Source: Marinobacter lutaoensis (GTDB lineage: Bacteria > Pseudomonadota > Gammaproteobacteria > Pseudomonadales > Oleiphilaceae). Taken from it: DNA of 64,000 nt. Below, piece after piece: positions 1-8,722 of the stretch. Position 1 is the first letter of the stretch; the number at the start of each line of letters is the position of its first letter. The notes under the pieces are model-generated. The model was not told the origin of the DNA and did no database searches. It saw only the letters and a list, made by a program, of their open reading frames with translations. The stretch is taken from positions 62,001-126,000 of the forward strand of contig NZ_MSCW01000007.1 in NCBI RefSeq assembly GCF_001981305.1. The letters run 5' to 3'. Made by a program: the position numbers and the translations under genes.

Positions 1-51
1 CAGGCCGTGCCGGAACGCAGCCTGCCGCCGGCGTGGCCAGGGAGGATCCCC

Positions 52-717
52 ATGTCTGCATCCGTCAATCATCTGGAAGAGCGACTGCTGGACGAACGCG
101 AACTGCTCGAAGGCATCATGCCCTCCGCCATCACCCTGGCCATGATGCTCCGGCACCGCCAGATGGCCACCTGGCTGAGGGCCGAGTTCGACGGTTATCC
201 GGAGGTCGCCGACGCGCCCCCCTACCGGCGCGACCTGCCAGGCCACGTGGTGGCACGCTCCCCCCAATATGGCTGGATTCCCGCCCCGTTGGAAGACGAT
301 CAGAAGATCAAGTACGGTCGCCTGGATCTGATCGACGGCGTGAAATCCCTGGAACAGATCTGCCTCGGCTGTAGGAAAGGCAATGGCCACCGTGTACTGC
401 TGGCACCGGAGGCCCTGGCAAGCCTGCAGAAGCAGGTGAACCTGACCGCCGAACTGGCCATCAACGTCAGCCGCGAGGTCTACTGCCGCCTGTTGAAAAC
501 CGTGCGGGCCAGTCTGTACCTATGGACCCGCGCCCTGGCCGAGCAGGGCCTGAGCGGCGAGCACAACCATTACAGTGCGGAGGAACGGGCCCGGGTGGCC
601 GAACTGGACCGGCCGGACCACTACTGGCGCCGCGCCATGGCCGAGCTGGAGTCACTGCCGGTACCGGATGTCCGGGAAGCCGGCCTGCTGGAGCGGTTGT
701 TCGGCCGGGCGGGCTAG
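52..717 (+). CDS. AbiTii-domain protein of unknown function
   Basis: A 221-residue soluble protein. I chose the ATG at 52 because GGAGG lies at 41-45 with a 6-base gap; an upstream GTG at 7 has no such site. Residues ~5-100 look like the AbiTii domain: a leading helix, a segment LAMMLRHRQMATWLRAEFDGY, then a PPYRRDLPGH stretch. A later helix near CRLLKTVRASLYLWTRALAE is also typical of the family. The domain is named after abortive-infection proteins but is common in uncharacterised bacterial proteins, so a defence role is not shown. No membrane segment or enzyme motif is visible. The gene begins at the window edge, so a partner to its left cannot be seen. Confidence 0.7.
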   Translation: MSASVNHLEERLLDERELLEGIMPSAITLAMMLRHRQMATWLRAEFDGYPEVADAPPYRRDLPGHVVARSPQYGWIPAPLEDDQKIKYGRLDLIDGVKSLEQICLGCRKGNGHRVLLAPEALASLQKQVNLTAELAINVSREVYCRLLKTVRASLYLWTRALAEQGLSGEHNHYSAEERARVAELDRPDHYWRRAMAELESLPVPDVREAGLLERLFGRAG

Positions 718-726
718 GGCCGCGCC

Positions 727-1503
727 TCAACCCAGCACGTTGACCATGCCGACGCCGCTGACCACCAGCAGCACCACGCCGAGCACCCGAAAGAACACCG
801 GCGTTTCCGCCCGCAGGATACGCTCGTGGGCGTATAGCCCCAGCACGTGACCGATCGCGGCGCAGGGCAGCAGCCACAGGTGGTGAACCAGCTGCAGGTC
901 GACCCCGGCCCAGATGAAGGCGGCCATCTTGATCAGTACCAGAATGAACCAGAGCGCGAACAGCGTATCCCGCAGTTTTTCCCGGGGCAGGTGCTGCGCC
1001 ACCACCGCGATGATCAGAGGCGCGCCGATCAGCGACGTACCGCTGATGTAGCCGCCCGCCATCAGGAACAGAGCGTCGACTGTCCGGCTGCCGCTGCGGA
1101 ACGGCCGGTTGAAAATGTAGGACAGTGAATAGAGCGCCACGATCACGAAGATGATGGCGCTCAACACATCGCCCGGCAGGGTGATCAGTCCAAACACACC
1201 GATCAGTTTGGGCACGATCATGATGCCCAGAATGCGCCACAGATAGCGCCAATCCACCGTGCCCTCGGCCCGTGCCCCGCCGGTCTTCCGGTTCTTGCGG
1301 TTGTTCATCCAGATGGTCAGGGCGGAAAACACCAGCAAATGCACGGCGATGATCGGCAGAAACACCAGCGGCTCATCCAGCACCAGCAGCAGAAACGGCA
1401 ATGACAGCACGGCACCGCCAAACCCCAGCCCGGACCGGACAAAACCGCTCCAGATGAAAATCAAGCCAATCAGAACGTACTGGACCAGACTCAAATCGGA
1501 CAT
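727..1503 (-). CDS. TauE/SafE-family sulfite/organosulfonate exporter-like membrane protein
   Basis: A 258-residue integral membrane protein with about eight hydrophobic segments. Two internally related glycine-rich motifs, SGFVRSGLGFGGAVLSLPF near the N-terminus and ISGTSLIGAPLI near residue 150, are the paired repeats typical of TauE/SafE (DUF81) transporters. The family exports sulfite or sulfonate-derived anions, but many members have unknown substrates. The frame is open much further upstream; the start at 1503 is preferred because a GGAGAAG sequence precedes it and the membrane protein begins there. It is transcribed away from the radical SAM gene at 1612. Thiosulfate-oxidising cytochromes lie 1.3 kb away, which would fit a sulfur role, though that is only inference. 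Confidence 0.8.
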   Translation of the reverse strand: MSDLSLVQYVLIGLIFIWSGFVRSGLGFGGAVLSLPFLLLVLDEPLVFLPIIAVHLLVFSALTIWMNNRKNRKTGGARAEGTVDWRYLWRILGIMIVPKLIGVFGLITLPGDVLSAIIFVIVALYSLSYIFNRPFRSGSRTVDALFLMAGGYISGTSLIGAPLIIAVVAQHLPREKLRDTLFALWFILVLIKMAAFIWAGVDLQLVHHLWLLPCAAIGHVLGLYAHERILRAETPVFFRVLGVVLLVVSGVGMVNVLG

Positions 1504-1584
1504 CGTACTGACTTCTCCAGATGCATGACGCACGTATAGCGGGACACTTGCCGCGGACGATCCGCCATAGTAGCATGGCAGATA

Positions 1585-1600
1585 CTGTATAAATAAACAG
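1585..1600. promoter_or_regulatory. LexA (SOS) box
   Basis: CTGTATAAATAAACAG is a CTG-N10-CAG palindrome with an AT-rich core, close to the gammaproteobacterial LexA consensus CTGTATATATATACAG, and the flanks extend the symmetry (ATA before, TAT after). It ends 11 bases before the ATG of the radical SAM gene at 1612. A repressor bound there would cover the promoter or the start of transcription. It also lies 82 bases upstream of the divergent exporter gene. Confidence 0.85.
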
Positions 1601-1611
1601 TATGGTGACGC

Positions 1612-2673
1612 ATGAAGACACGGGGTACCGCGCTCAACCCGCACAACCGGTTTCAGCCCATCGCCACCGACCGGGATCAGGACGATGGCTGGTACCAGGC
1701 ACCGGAGGATACCCTGTGCCCGGACTCCATCGCCACCGAGGTGGTGGACGAACAGGTTCGCACCATCATCAGCCGGAACCAGTCGCCAGACATCCCCTTC
1801 GAGCAGTCCGTCAACCCCTACCGGGGGTGCGAGCACGCTTGCATCTACTGCTTTGCCCGCCCCAGCCACGCTTACTGGGACCTGTCTCCCGGCCTGGATT
1901 TCGAGACCCGACTGATCGCCAAGCCCAACGCCGCCCGGAAGCTGCGGGAAGCCTTTGACCATCCGGGCTACCGGGTTACGCCCATCGCCCTGGGCATGAA
2001 CACCGACGCCTACCAACCCATCGAACGGGAACGCCGCATTACCCGAAGCCTGCTGGAAGTGATGGTGCAATATCGGCATCCGGTCTCAATCATCACCAAG
2101 GGGGCGCTGATCCTGCGCGACCTGGACCTGCTGTCGGAACTGGCGCGCGACCAGCTGTGCACCGTCGCGGTCAGCCTCACCACCCTCGACAACGACCTCA
2201 AGCGGCGGATGGAGCCCCGAACCGCCGCACCCGCCACCCGGCTCAGGGTGATCGAACGCCTGGTCGCGGCGGGGATTCCGGTCAGCATCCTGATCGCGCC
2301 GGTCATTCCCTTCATCAACGACCATGAAATCGAACGCATCCTGGAAGCCGCCCAGCAGGCCGGTGCGACCCGTGCCGGCTGGATCATGCTTCGCCTGCCC
2401 TTGGAGCTGGACACGCTGTTCCAGGACTGGCTGCGGCGCCACTTTCCGGACCGGGCCGAGCACGTCATGAACCGGATCCGCGACCTGAGAGGCGGGCGCA
2501 GTTACGACGCCACCTTTGGCCAGCGTATGACCGGCACCGGCCCCTACGCCGACCTGATCCGCCAGCGATTCCGGGCCCGGGCGAGAAAACTGGGCCTGAA
2601 CGTCGGCCGGGGGCCGGGCCTGAGAACCGATCGGTTCCGTCGCCCGGGCGGAGAACAGATGGCGCTCTGGTAA
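1612..2673 (+). CDS. PA0069-family radical SAM protein (SplB-like), SOS-controlled
   Basis: A 353-residue cytoplasmic radical SAM protein. The cluster-binding cysteines are C73, C77 and C80 in RGCEHACIYC, a CX3CX2C motif, followed by FARPSHAYWD, which marks the PA0069/SplB-like branch. SplB is spore photoproduct lyase; the function of PA0069-type proteins is unproven, although PA0069 belongs to the LexA regulon of Pseudomonas aeruginosa as I recall it. The LexA box at 1585-1600 directly upstream agrees with a DNA-damage role. The start codon lies only 11 bases after the box and has a weak ribosome site (GGTG), so the leader is short. The gene stands alone. Confidence 0.88.
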   Translation: MKTRGTALNPHNRFQPIATDRDQDDGWYQAPEDTLCPDSIATEVVDEQVRTIISRNQSPDIPFEQSVNPYRGCEHACIYCFARPSHAYWDLSPGLDFETRLIAKPNAARKLREAFDHPGYRVTPIALGMNTDAYQPIERERRITRSLLEVMVQYRHPVSIITKGALILRDLDLLSELARDQLCTVAVSLTTLDNDLKRRMEPRTAAPATRLRVIERLVAAGIPVSILIAPVIPFINDHEIERILEAAQQAGATRAGWIMLRLPLELDTLFQDWLRRHFPDRAEHVMNRIRDLRGGRSYDATFGQRMTGTGPYADLIRQRFRARARKLGLNVGRGPGLRTDRFRRPGGEQMALW

Positions 2674-2772
2674 CACCTCGGCGGCGACCCGGAGCCGCAG
2701 GTCGGATTGACTTTATCCATAAAAAGAATAAGGTAATTCCATTTACCAATTATAAATACGGAGACGACCGCC

Positions 2773-3426
2773 ATGAGACCCCTCACCAAGCTCGCCCTGG
2801 CCGGCCTGCTGGCCATGGCTTCCTCGGCCCTGGCCGCCGGGGGCGACCCGCAGCGCGGAGCCCAGCTCGCCATGCAGGGCGATGGCAGCGGCGCCCCCTG
2901 CCTTGCCTGCCACGGTGCCGACGGCGCCGGTAACGACGCGGCGGGCTTCCCGCGCCTGGCCGGACTCGACGCCGACTATCTGGCCAAGCAGATGCTGGAC
3001 TACAACGCCGGCAAGCGCGTCAGCCCAATCATGCAACCGAACATCGACAACTTCGACGAGCAGCAGCTCCGGGACCTGGCCGCCTACTACGCCAGTCTAC
3101 CCGCTCCCGCCAGCGCCGCGCCGGCCAATGTCAGCGACGCGCAGCTGGCACTGGGCAGGAAGCTGGCCACCGAAGGCGACTGGGACACCTACATTCCTCC
3201 CTGCAGCAGCTGCCACGGCCCGGGCAACCGGGGGGTCGGCCACAGCTTCCCCGCGCTGGCCGGGCAGCACCCCAGCTATATCCGGGCCCAGCTTCAAGCT
3301 TGGCAGAACAACCAGCGTAACAATGACCCGAACCAGCTCATGACCGCCATCGCCGAGCGCCTGACCGCGCAGCAAATCGACGCGGTGGCGGCCTATCTGG
3401 GCAGTCTGAGCGCAACCGCCGAGTAA
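2773..3426 (+). CDS. tsdB: Diheme cytochrome c4-type protein, TsdB-like electron acceptor
   Basis: A 217-residue periplasmic cytochrome with a cleavable signal peptide ending near ALAAGG (residue ~22). Two c-type haem sites are visible, CLACH (C43, C46, H47) and CSSCH (C144, C147, H148), in two similar halves, the layout of cytochrome c4. A GGAG site precedes the ATG. The next gene, 14 bases downstream, is a TsdA-like thiosulfate dehydrogenase, and in TsdBA systems a c4-like TsdB takes the electrons from TsdA and passes them to the respiratory chain. The symbol rests on this pairing; on its own the protein could be a general cytochrome c4. Confidence 0.75.
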   Translation: MRPLTKLALAGLLAMASSALAAGGDPQRGAQLAMQGDGSGAPCLACHGADGAGNDAAGFPRLAGLDADYLAKQMLDYNAGKRVSPIMQPNIDNFDEQQLRDLAAYYASLPAPASAAPANVSDAQLALGRKLATEGDWDTYIPPCSSCHGPGNRGVGHSFPALAGQHPSYIRAQLQAWQNNQRNNDPNQLMTAIAERLTAQQIDAVAAYLGSLSATAE

Positions 3427-3440
3427 CGGGAGGCCAAACC

Positions 3441-4421
3441 ATGAACCTGACACGCACGATCCCCCTGGTTGCCGGCCTGCTGATGACCGCCGGTACCACC
3501 CTGGCCGAGCCGGAAGTGCCGGTCAACCTGCCCGAGTTCAAACCGGGCCAGTACGTCCACCAGGCACCCACGGTGGAAGACCTGATGGCGGATGAAAGCA
3601 TTCACCCGGAACTGAAGAAGGTCATTCTCAAGGGCCGGGACATGTTCATGAACACCCAGCAGTTTCGCGGTAAGTACGTGTTCAACGACCTGAACTGCAA
3701 GTCCTGCCACATGGGCGAGGGCCGTATGAACTGGTCCGGCCCGATCTGGCCCGCCGCCACCACGCTGCCGGACTTCCGCGGTAAGAACCAGCACGTCAAT
3801 TCCCTGGAGGAGCGCATTGCCGGCTGCTTCTCCTTTTCCATGAACGGCAAGCCCCCCGAGTACGGCAGCGACGACATGCTGGCCCTGGTAGCCTACCACC
3901 GGTGGCTGGCCAAGGGGGCACCGGTGTATGAGAAGAACATCGGCGGCCGGGGCTTCAGCCACCTGGGCAAAGACAAGCCCGAGCTGGACTACCAGCGAGG
4001 CAAGGCGGTCTACGAGGCCAACTGCGCCATCTGCCACGGCGAGGATGGCCAGGGCAAGACCGTGGACGGCCAGGTGGTGTTCCCGCCGCTGTGGGGTGAC
4101 CACTCCTACAACTGGGGCGCCGGCATGACCCGCATCTTCACTGCCGCTTCGTTTATCAAGAACAACATGCCCCTGGGCAAGCCCGGCTCCCTCACCGACG
4201 AGGAAGCCTGGCAGGTGGCCAACTACATCAATTCCCAGGAGCGGCCGCAGGATCCGCGCTACACTGGTGACGTGAAGGAAACCCGGGAGAAGTACCTGAA
4301 CTTCCACAAGTACACCAACTATGGCACGGTGGTGAACGGCAAGCTTCTGGGTGATCACGACAACACCGGCGACAAGCCTTTCCTCAAGCCCGAGGTACTG
4401 CGCCCGCGCACCTTCGACTGA
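3441..4421 (+). CDS. tsdA: TsdA-like thiosulfate dehydrogenase (diheme cytochrome c)
   Basis: A 326-residue secreted protein with a signal peptide ending near LAEPE. TsdA joins two thiosulfates into tetrathionate, or works in reverse, in the periplasm. Haem sites are CKSCH (C86, C89, H90) and CAICH (C195, C198, H199). The cysteine that ligates the active-site haem in TsdA is present as C129 in RIAGCFSFSMNG, and family motifs NSLEERI, FPPLWGDHSYNWGAGM and NNMP are intact; M243 could ligate the second haem. It shares an operon with the c4-type gene upstream and has a strong GGGAGG ribosome site. Direction of the reaction in vivo cannot be read from sequence. Confidence 0.82.
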   Translation: MNLTRTIPLVAGLLMTAGTTLAEPEVPVNLPEFKPGQYVHQAPTVEDLMADESIHPELKKVILKGRDMFMNTQQFRGKYVFNDLNCKSCHMGEGRMNWSGPIWPAATTLPDFRGKNQHVNSLEERIAGCFSFSMNGKPPEYGSDDMLALVAYHRWLAKGAPVYEKNIGGRGFSHLGKDKPELDYQRGKAVYEANCAICHGEDGQGKTVDGQVVFPPLWGDHSYNWGAGMTRIFTAASFIKNNMPLGKPGSLTDEEAWQVANYINSQERPQDPRYTGDVKETREKYLNFHKYTNYGTVVNGKLLGDHDNTGDKPFLKPEVLRPRTFD

Positions 4422-4464
4422 CGGGCCCGGGCCCTGGCGGGGATAGGCCTCGACAAGGAGCCCC

Positions 4465-4923
4465 ATGTTGCGCACACGGTCTTTTCTCCTGCTCGGTCTG
4501 TTGCTGGCCGGCTGTCAGTCCCTGCCCTCCGGCCCGGAGGGCGGGATTGCCGCCGATCGGGTCCTGCTCAGTGCCCGGCACTGCCTGCAGGACCCCCAAC
4601 CCGACCAGAACGACAGGGTACACTTCGGCCCCTGCCTGAAGGTACTGTCGGTCGACGGCCAGCCGGCACAGGTTCGGCCCGATGGCTTCATCGAGTTGCC
4701 CATCCGCACCGCGCTGACCCTGGAGACGACCTGCATCTATCGCCACGCCGACGGGACCCCAATCCCAGCCACCGTGCAGACCGCCCGCTTCAAGGTCGAC
4801 GAAAACACCTTCCCGGAGGGCGGCAGACGCTGGTACCTGCATGCCCACGAGCGGGCGGTGAACGTGGTGGGCTGCCGCCCCACCCTGGCGCCGTCGGTCT
4901 ACCCCAGTCAGCGGTCGCGCTGA
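4465..4923 (+). CDS. Predicted lipoprotein, function unknown
   Basis: A 152-residue protein with a lipoprotein signal: a hydrophobic stretch followed by LLAGC, with the lipid-bearing cysteine at residue 17. The ATG has an AAGGAG site 5 bases upstream. The mature part has several cysteines (near residues 38, 49, 91 and 134) that could form disulfides in the periplasm. I do not recognise a family. It follows tsdA by 43 bases and is followed within 4 bases by the hydrolase gene, so it may be part of the same transcript, but nothing ties it to thiosulfate oxidation. Confidence 0.65.
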   Translation: MLRTRSFLLLGLLLAGCQSLPSGPEGGIAADRVLLSARHCLQDPQPDQNDRVHFGPCLKVLSVDGQPAQVRPDGFIELPIRTALTLETTCIYRHADGTPIPATVQTARFKVDENTFPEGGRRWYLHAHERAVNVVGCRPTLAPSVYPSQRSR

Positions 4924-4927
4924 CACC

Positions 4928-5875
4928 GTGAAGCCCGTCACCTCCGCCGTGGCGCCGTCGGCCCGGCTGCTGCGCCTGGCCGATGGTCGGCGGCTGGCCT
5001 ACTCCGATCGGGGGGATCCGAACGGCTACCCCCTGGTGCTGGGCCACGGCATGCCCGGCTGCCACCGGGAAGGCACGTTTTTCCACGAACGGGCCCGCCA
5101 CCACGGGTTCCGCATCCTGACCCCGGACCGGCCAGGGATCGGCGCCTCCGACGCCCGCCCCGGACAGACCCTGCGGGACTACCCGGATGACCTGCGCCAA
5201 CTGCTCGACCACCTTGGTATCGACCGCTTCAGCCACATCGGCTGGTCCAGTGGCGGCTCCCGCACCCTGGCCTGCGCCCTGGTCCTGGCCGACCGGCTGG
5301 ATCTTGGCGTGTGCCTGTCCGGCTACACCCACTTTGCCGAATACCCCGGCGGCCTGCGGCTGATCGAGGGCACCCGCTGGCCGGGGCCGCGACTGGCCCG
5401 GCTCAGCCCCACACTGGTACGACTGGCGGTGACGCTGGTGGCCGCCCTGTCCCGTCGCCATCCGGGCCTGTACCTGCGTCAGGCGCGCCATCTGGTGAGT
5501 GAGCAGGATCGCCAGCTGCTGCGCCAGGCCCTGACGGGCGAAACCTTTCGGCAGGATCAGCTGATTTGTCTGAACAGTGGCGGCCGGGCCATCGCCAACG
5601 ACCTGCTCGCGGAACTGAACGACTGGGGCTTCCGGCTGGCCTGGGTGAAACGCCCGATCTGGCTATACCAGGGGGAACAGGACCCGTTCGTGGCTATGGA
5701 CTACGCCCGTCATCTTGCGGACAATCTGGCCCATGCGGATCTGACCCGGCTGCCCGAGGCCGGACACCTGTACCCGCTGTCCGATACTTTCCAGGATCAC
5801 CTGTTCCAGCGCCTGCGCCGGGCGCTGGCGCCACACACCGAGGAACGCACGCACATCCCATGTCCAACAAGGTAG
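4928..5875 (+). CDS. Alpha/beta hydrolase
   Basis: A 315-residue alpha/beta-fold hydrolase with a GTG start 4 bases after the lipoprotein stop codon. The oxyanion-hole motif HGMPG is at residues 40-44, the nucleophile elbow GWSSG gives S107, and the acid and base are probably D252 (GEQDP) and H280 (AGHLYPL), so the catalytic triad is intact. The N-terminal strand LADGRRLAYSDRGDP is typical of epoxide-hydrolase/haloperoxidase-like members. The substrate is unknown. Its 3' end overlaps the next gene by 16 bases, which suggests coupled translation. Confidence 0.8.
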   Translation: MKPVTSAVAPSARLLRLADGRRLAYSDRGDPNGYPLVLGHGMPGCHREGTFFHERARHHGFRILTPDRPGIGASDARPGQTLRDYPDDLRQLLDHLGIDRFSHIGWSSGGSRTLACALVLADRLDLGVCLSGYTHFAEYPGGLRLIEGTRWPGPRLARLSPTLVRLAVTLVAALSRRHPGLYLRQARHLVSEQDRQLLRQALTGETFRQDQLICLNSGGRAIANDLLAELNDWGFRLAWVKRPIWLYQGEQDPFVAMDYARHLADNLAHADLTRLPEAGHLYPLSDTFQDHLFQRLRRALAPHTEERTHIPCPTR

Positions 5876-6150
5876 ACATCCACTACTGCACCGGCTGCCG
5901 CTGGCTGCTGCGCGCCGCCTGGATGGCCCAGGAACTGCTGACCACCTTCGAGCAGGAGATCGGCGAGCTGACCCTGCACCCGGGGACCGGGGGCATTTTC
6001 GAGGTCTGGGTCAACGGCAAGCGAATCTGGTCACGCAAGGAACAGCAGGGATTCCCCGAGATCACCCAGCTCAAGCAGCTGGTCCGAGACGAAGTGGCGC
6101 CGGACCGCCCGCTGGGGCACACCGACCGGACGGGCCCGCCCCAGTCCTGA
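5860..6150 (+). CDS. SelT/SelW/SelH (Rdx) family thioredoxin-like protein
   Basis: A 96-residue protein of the Rdx family. It has the redox motif CTGC near the N-terminus (residues 10-13) in the form CX2C, where selenoprotein W homologues carry selenocysteine in the second position, and a C-terminal FEVWVNGKRIWSRKEQQGFP segment typical of the family. The role of bacterial members is unknown; a glutathione-linked or thiol-redox function is assumed from the fold. The ATG at 5860 lies inside the end of the hydrolase gene. It converges with the LysR gene at 6153, only 2 bases away. Confidence 0.85.
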   Translation: MSNKVDIHYCTGCRWLLRAAWMAQELLTTFEQEIGELTLHPGTGGIFEVWVNGKRIWSRKEQQGFPEITQLKQLVRDEVAPDRPLGHTDRTGPPQS

Positions 6151-6152
6151 AC

Positions 6153-7061
6153 TCAGGTGCCGCCCCAAACCCGAGTCAGCGCCTCCAGCGCGGCGGCCAT
6201 GGCCGGTGCTTCCTGCCGCTCCCGAGGCCAAACGAAACTCAGGGCGCAGGGTAACCGCACACCTTCGACCACCACCAGCCCACGCTCCTGCCGCTCGGCC
6301 ATCGCCAGAGCGTCACGGGCCAGGCTGAGCCCCACCCCGGCACGCACCAGATCCAGCATGCACGCTTCCTGATCCACCTCCGCCACCGCGTTGACCCGCA
6401 GGCCGAGGGGCTCCAGCGCACCGCGCAGCAGCCGGTGATGCACCGAATCCTCAGGCGTCACGATCCAGGGCAACGCAGCCAGCGAGCGCCAGTCGGTGGC
6501 CTGGGTTCGCCCGGCCCACCCCGGCGGCGCCACCACGTAGTAATCGAACCGTGCCAGTTCCCGGAACGCCACCTCCGGAGCCTGGGTTCCCGGCCCCACC
6601 CCGGGCGGTGCCAGGAAGAAGCCGGCATCCAGTTCCCCGGCCCGGACCCGGCGCAGGACACTGCCGCTCATACCATGACGCAGACCGGTCTCCAGCAGCG
6701 GCGCCCGTTCCATGAGCCGGTTCAGAAACGCCCCCAGACGGATGAACTCCGGGTCCACAATGGTACCGATACGCAGCCGGCCCCGTACCAGGCTGTGCAA
6801 CGCCCGGGCGCTCTGCTCGAACGCCGCCATGGCCGCCAGCGCCTGCTCCGCCGACGGCAGCAGCGCCTGTCCGTCCGCCGTCAGTGCCAGCCCCTGGGGC
6901 CGCCGTTCGAACAGGGTCAGGCCGAGATCCTGCTGCAGCTGCTTGAGCTTGAGGCTGACCGCGGGCTGGCTCAGGTGCAGCCGCTCCGCCGCCCGGGACA
7001 CACTGCCCTCCCGGGCCACAGTGACAAAGGCCCGCAGGGTTTGCAGGGGTTGGGTTTTCAT
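6153..7061 (-). CDS. LysR-family regulator, HpdR-like by context
   Basis: A 302-residue LysR-type regulator. Residues ~5-65 form the winged helix-turn-helix (VSRAAERLHLSQPAVSLKLKQL, shown here in part) and residues ~90-295 the substrate-binding-like effector domain. It is divergent from mmsA and a GMC dehydrogenase with a 125-base shared control region that contains a GATAT/ATATC inverted repeat. In Pseudomonas denitrificans a LysR protein, HpdR, sits divergently beside genes for 3-hydroxypropionate oxidation of the same two families. That makes 3-hydroxypropionate a candidate inducer here; this is inference from layout. Confidence 0.82.
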   Translation of the reverse strand: MKTQPLQTLRAFVTVAREGSVSRAAERLHLSQPAVSLKLKQLQQDLGLTLFERRPQGLALTADGQALLPSAEQALAAMAAFEQSARALHSLVRGRLRIGTIVDPEFIRLGAFLNRLMERAPLLETGLRHGMSGSVLRRVRAGELDAGFFLAPPGVGPGTQAPEVAFRELARFDYYVVAPPGWAGRTQATDWRSLAALPWIVTPEDSVHHRLLRGALEPLGLRVNAVAEVDQEACMLDLVRAGVGLSLARDALAMAERQERGLVVVEGVRLPCALSFVWPRERQEAPAMAAALEALTRVWGGT

Positions 7062-7083
7062 ACATCGCTCCGTTGCCGCCCGT

Positions 7084-7104
7084 GATATCAGAAAATGTTA
7101 TATC
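7084..7104. promoter_or_regulatory. Putative LysR binding site between divergent genes
   Basis: GATAT and ATATC form an inverted repeat spaced by 11 bases (GATAT-N11-ATATC), with the T-N11-A layout expected for LysR proteins. It lies 23 bases from the LysR start and 83 bases before the mmsA start, so it could serve both promoters. Confidence 0.45.
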
Positions 7105-7186
7105 TGGTGTTTAAAAGTCTCAATTGCCCGATTCACCCTCAGCCCCCTATGGTAAAGGACCAGACACCCATCCAGGCGAGACGGAC

Positions 7187-8698
<1,512 letters not shown>

Positions 8699-8722
8699 CC
8701 CCGTTCATCCAAGGAGACCGCC

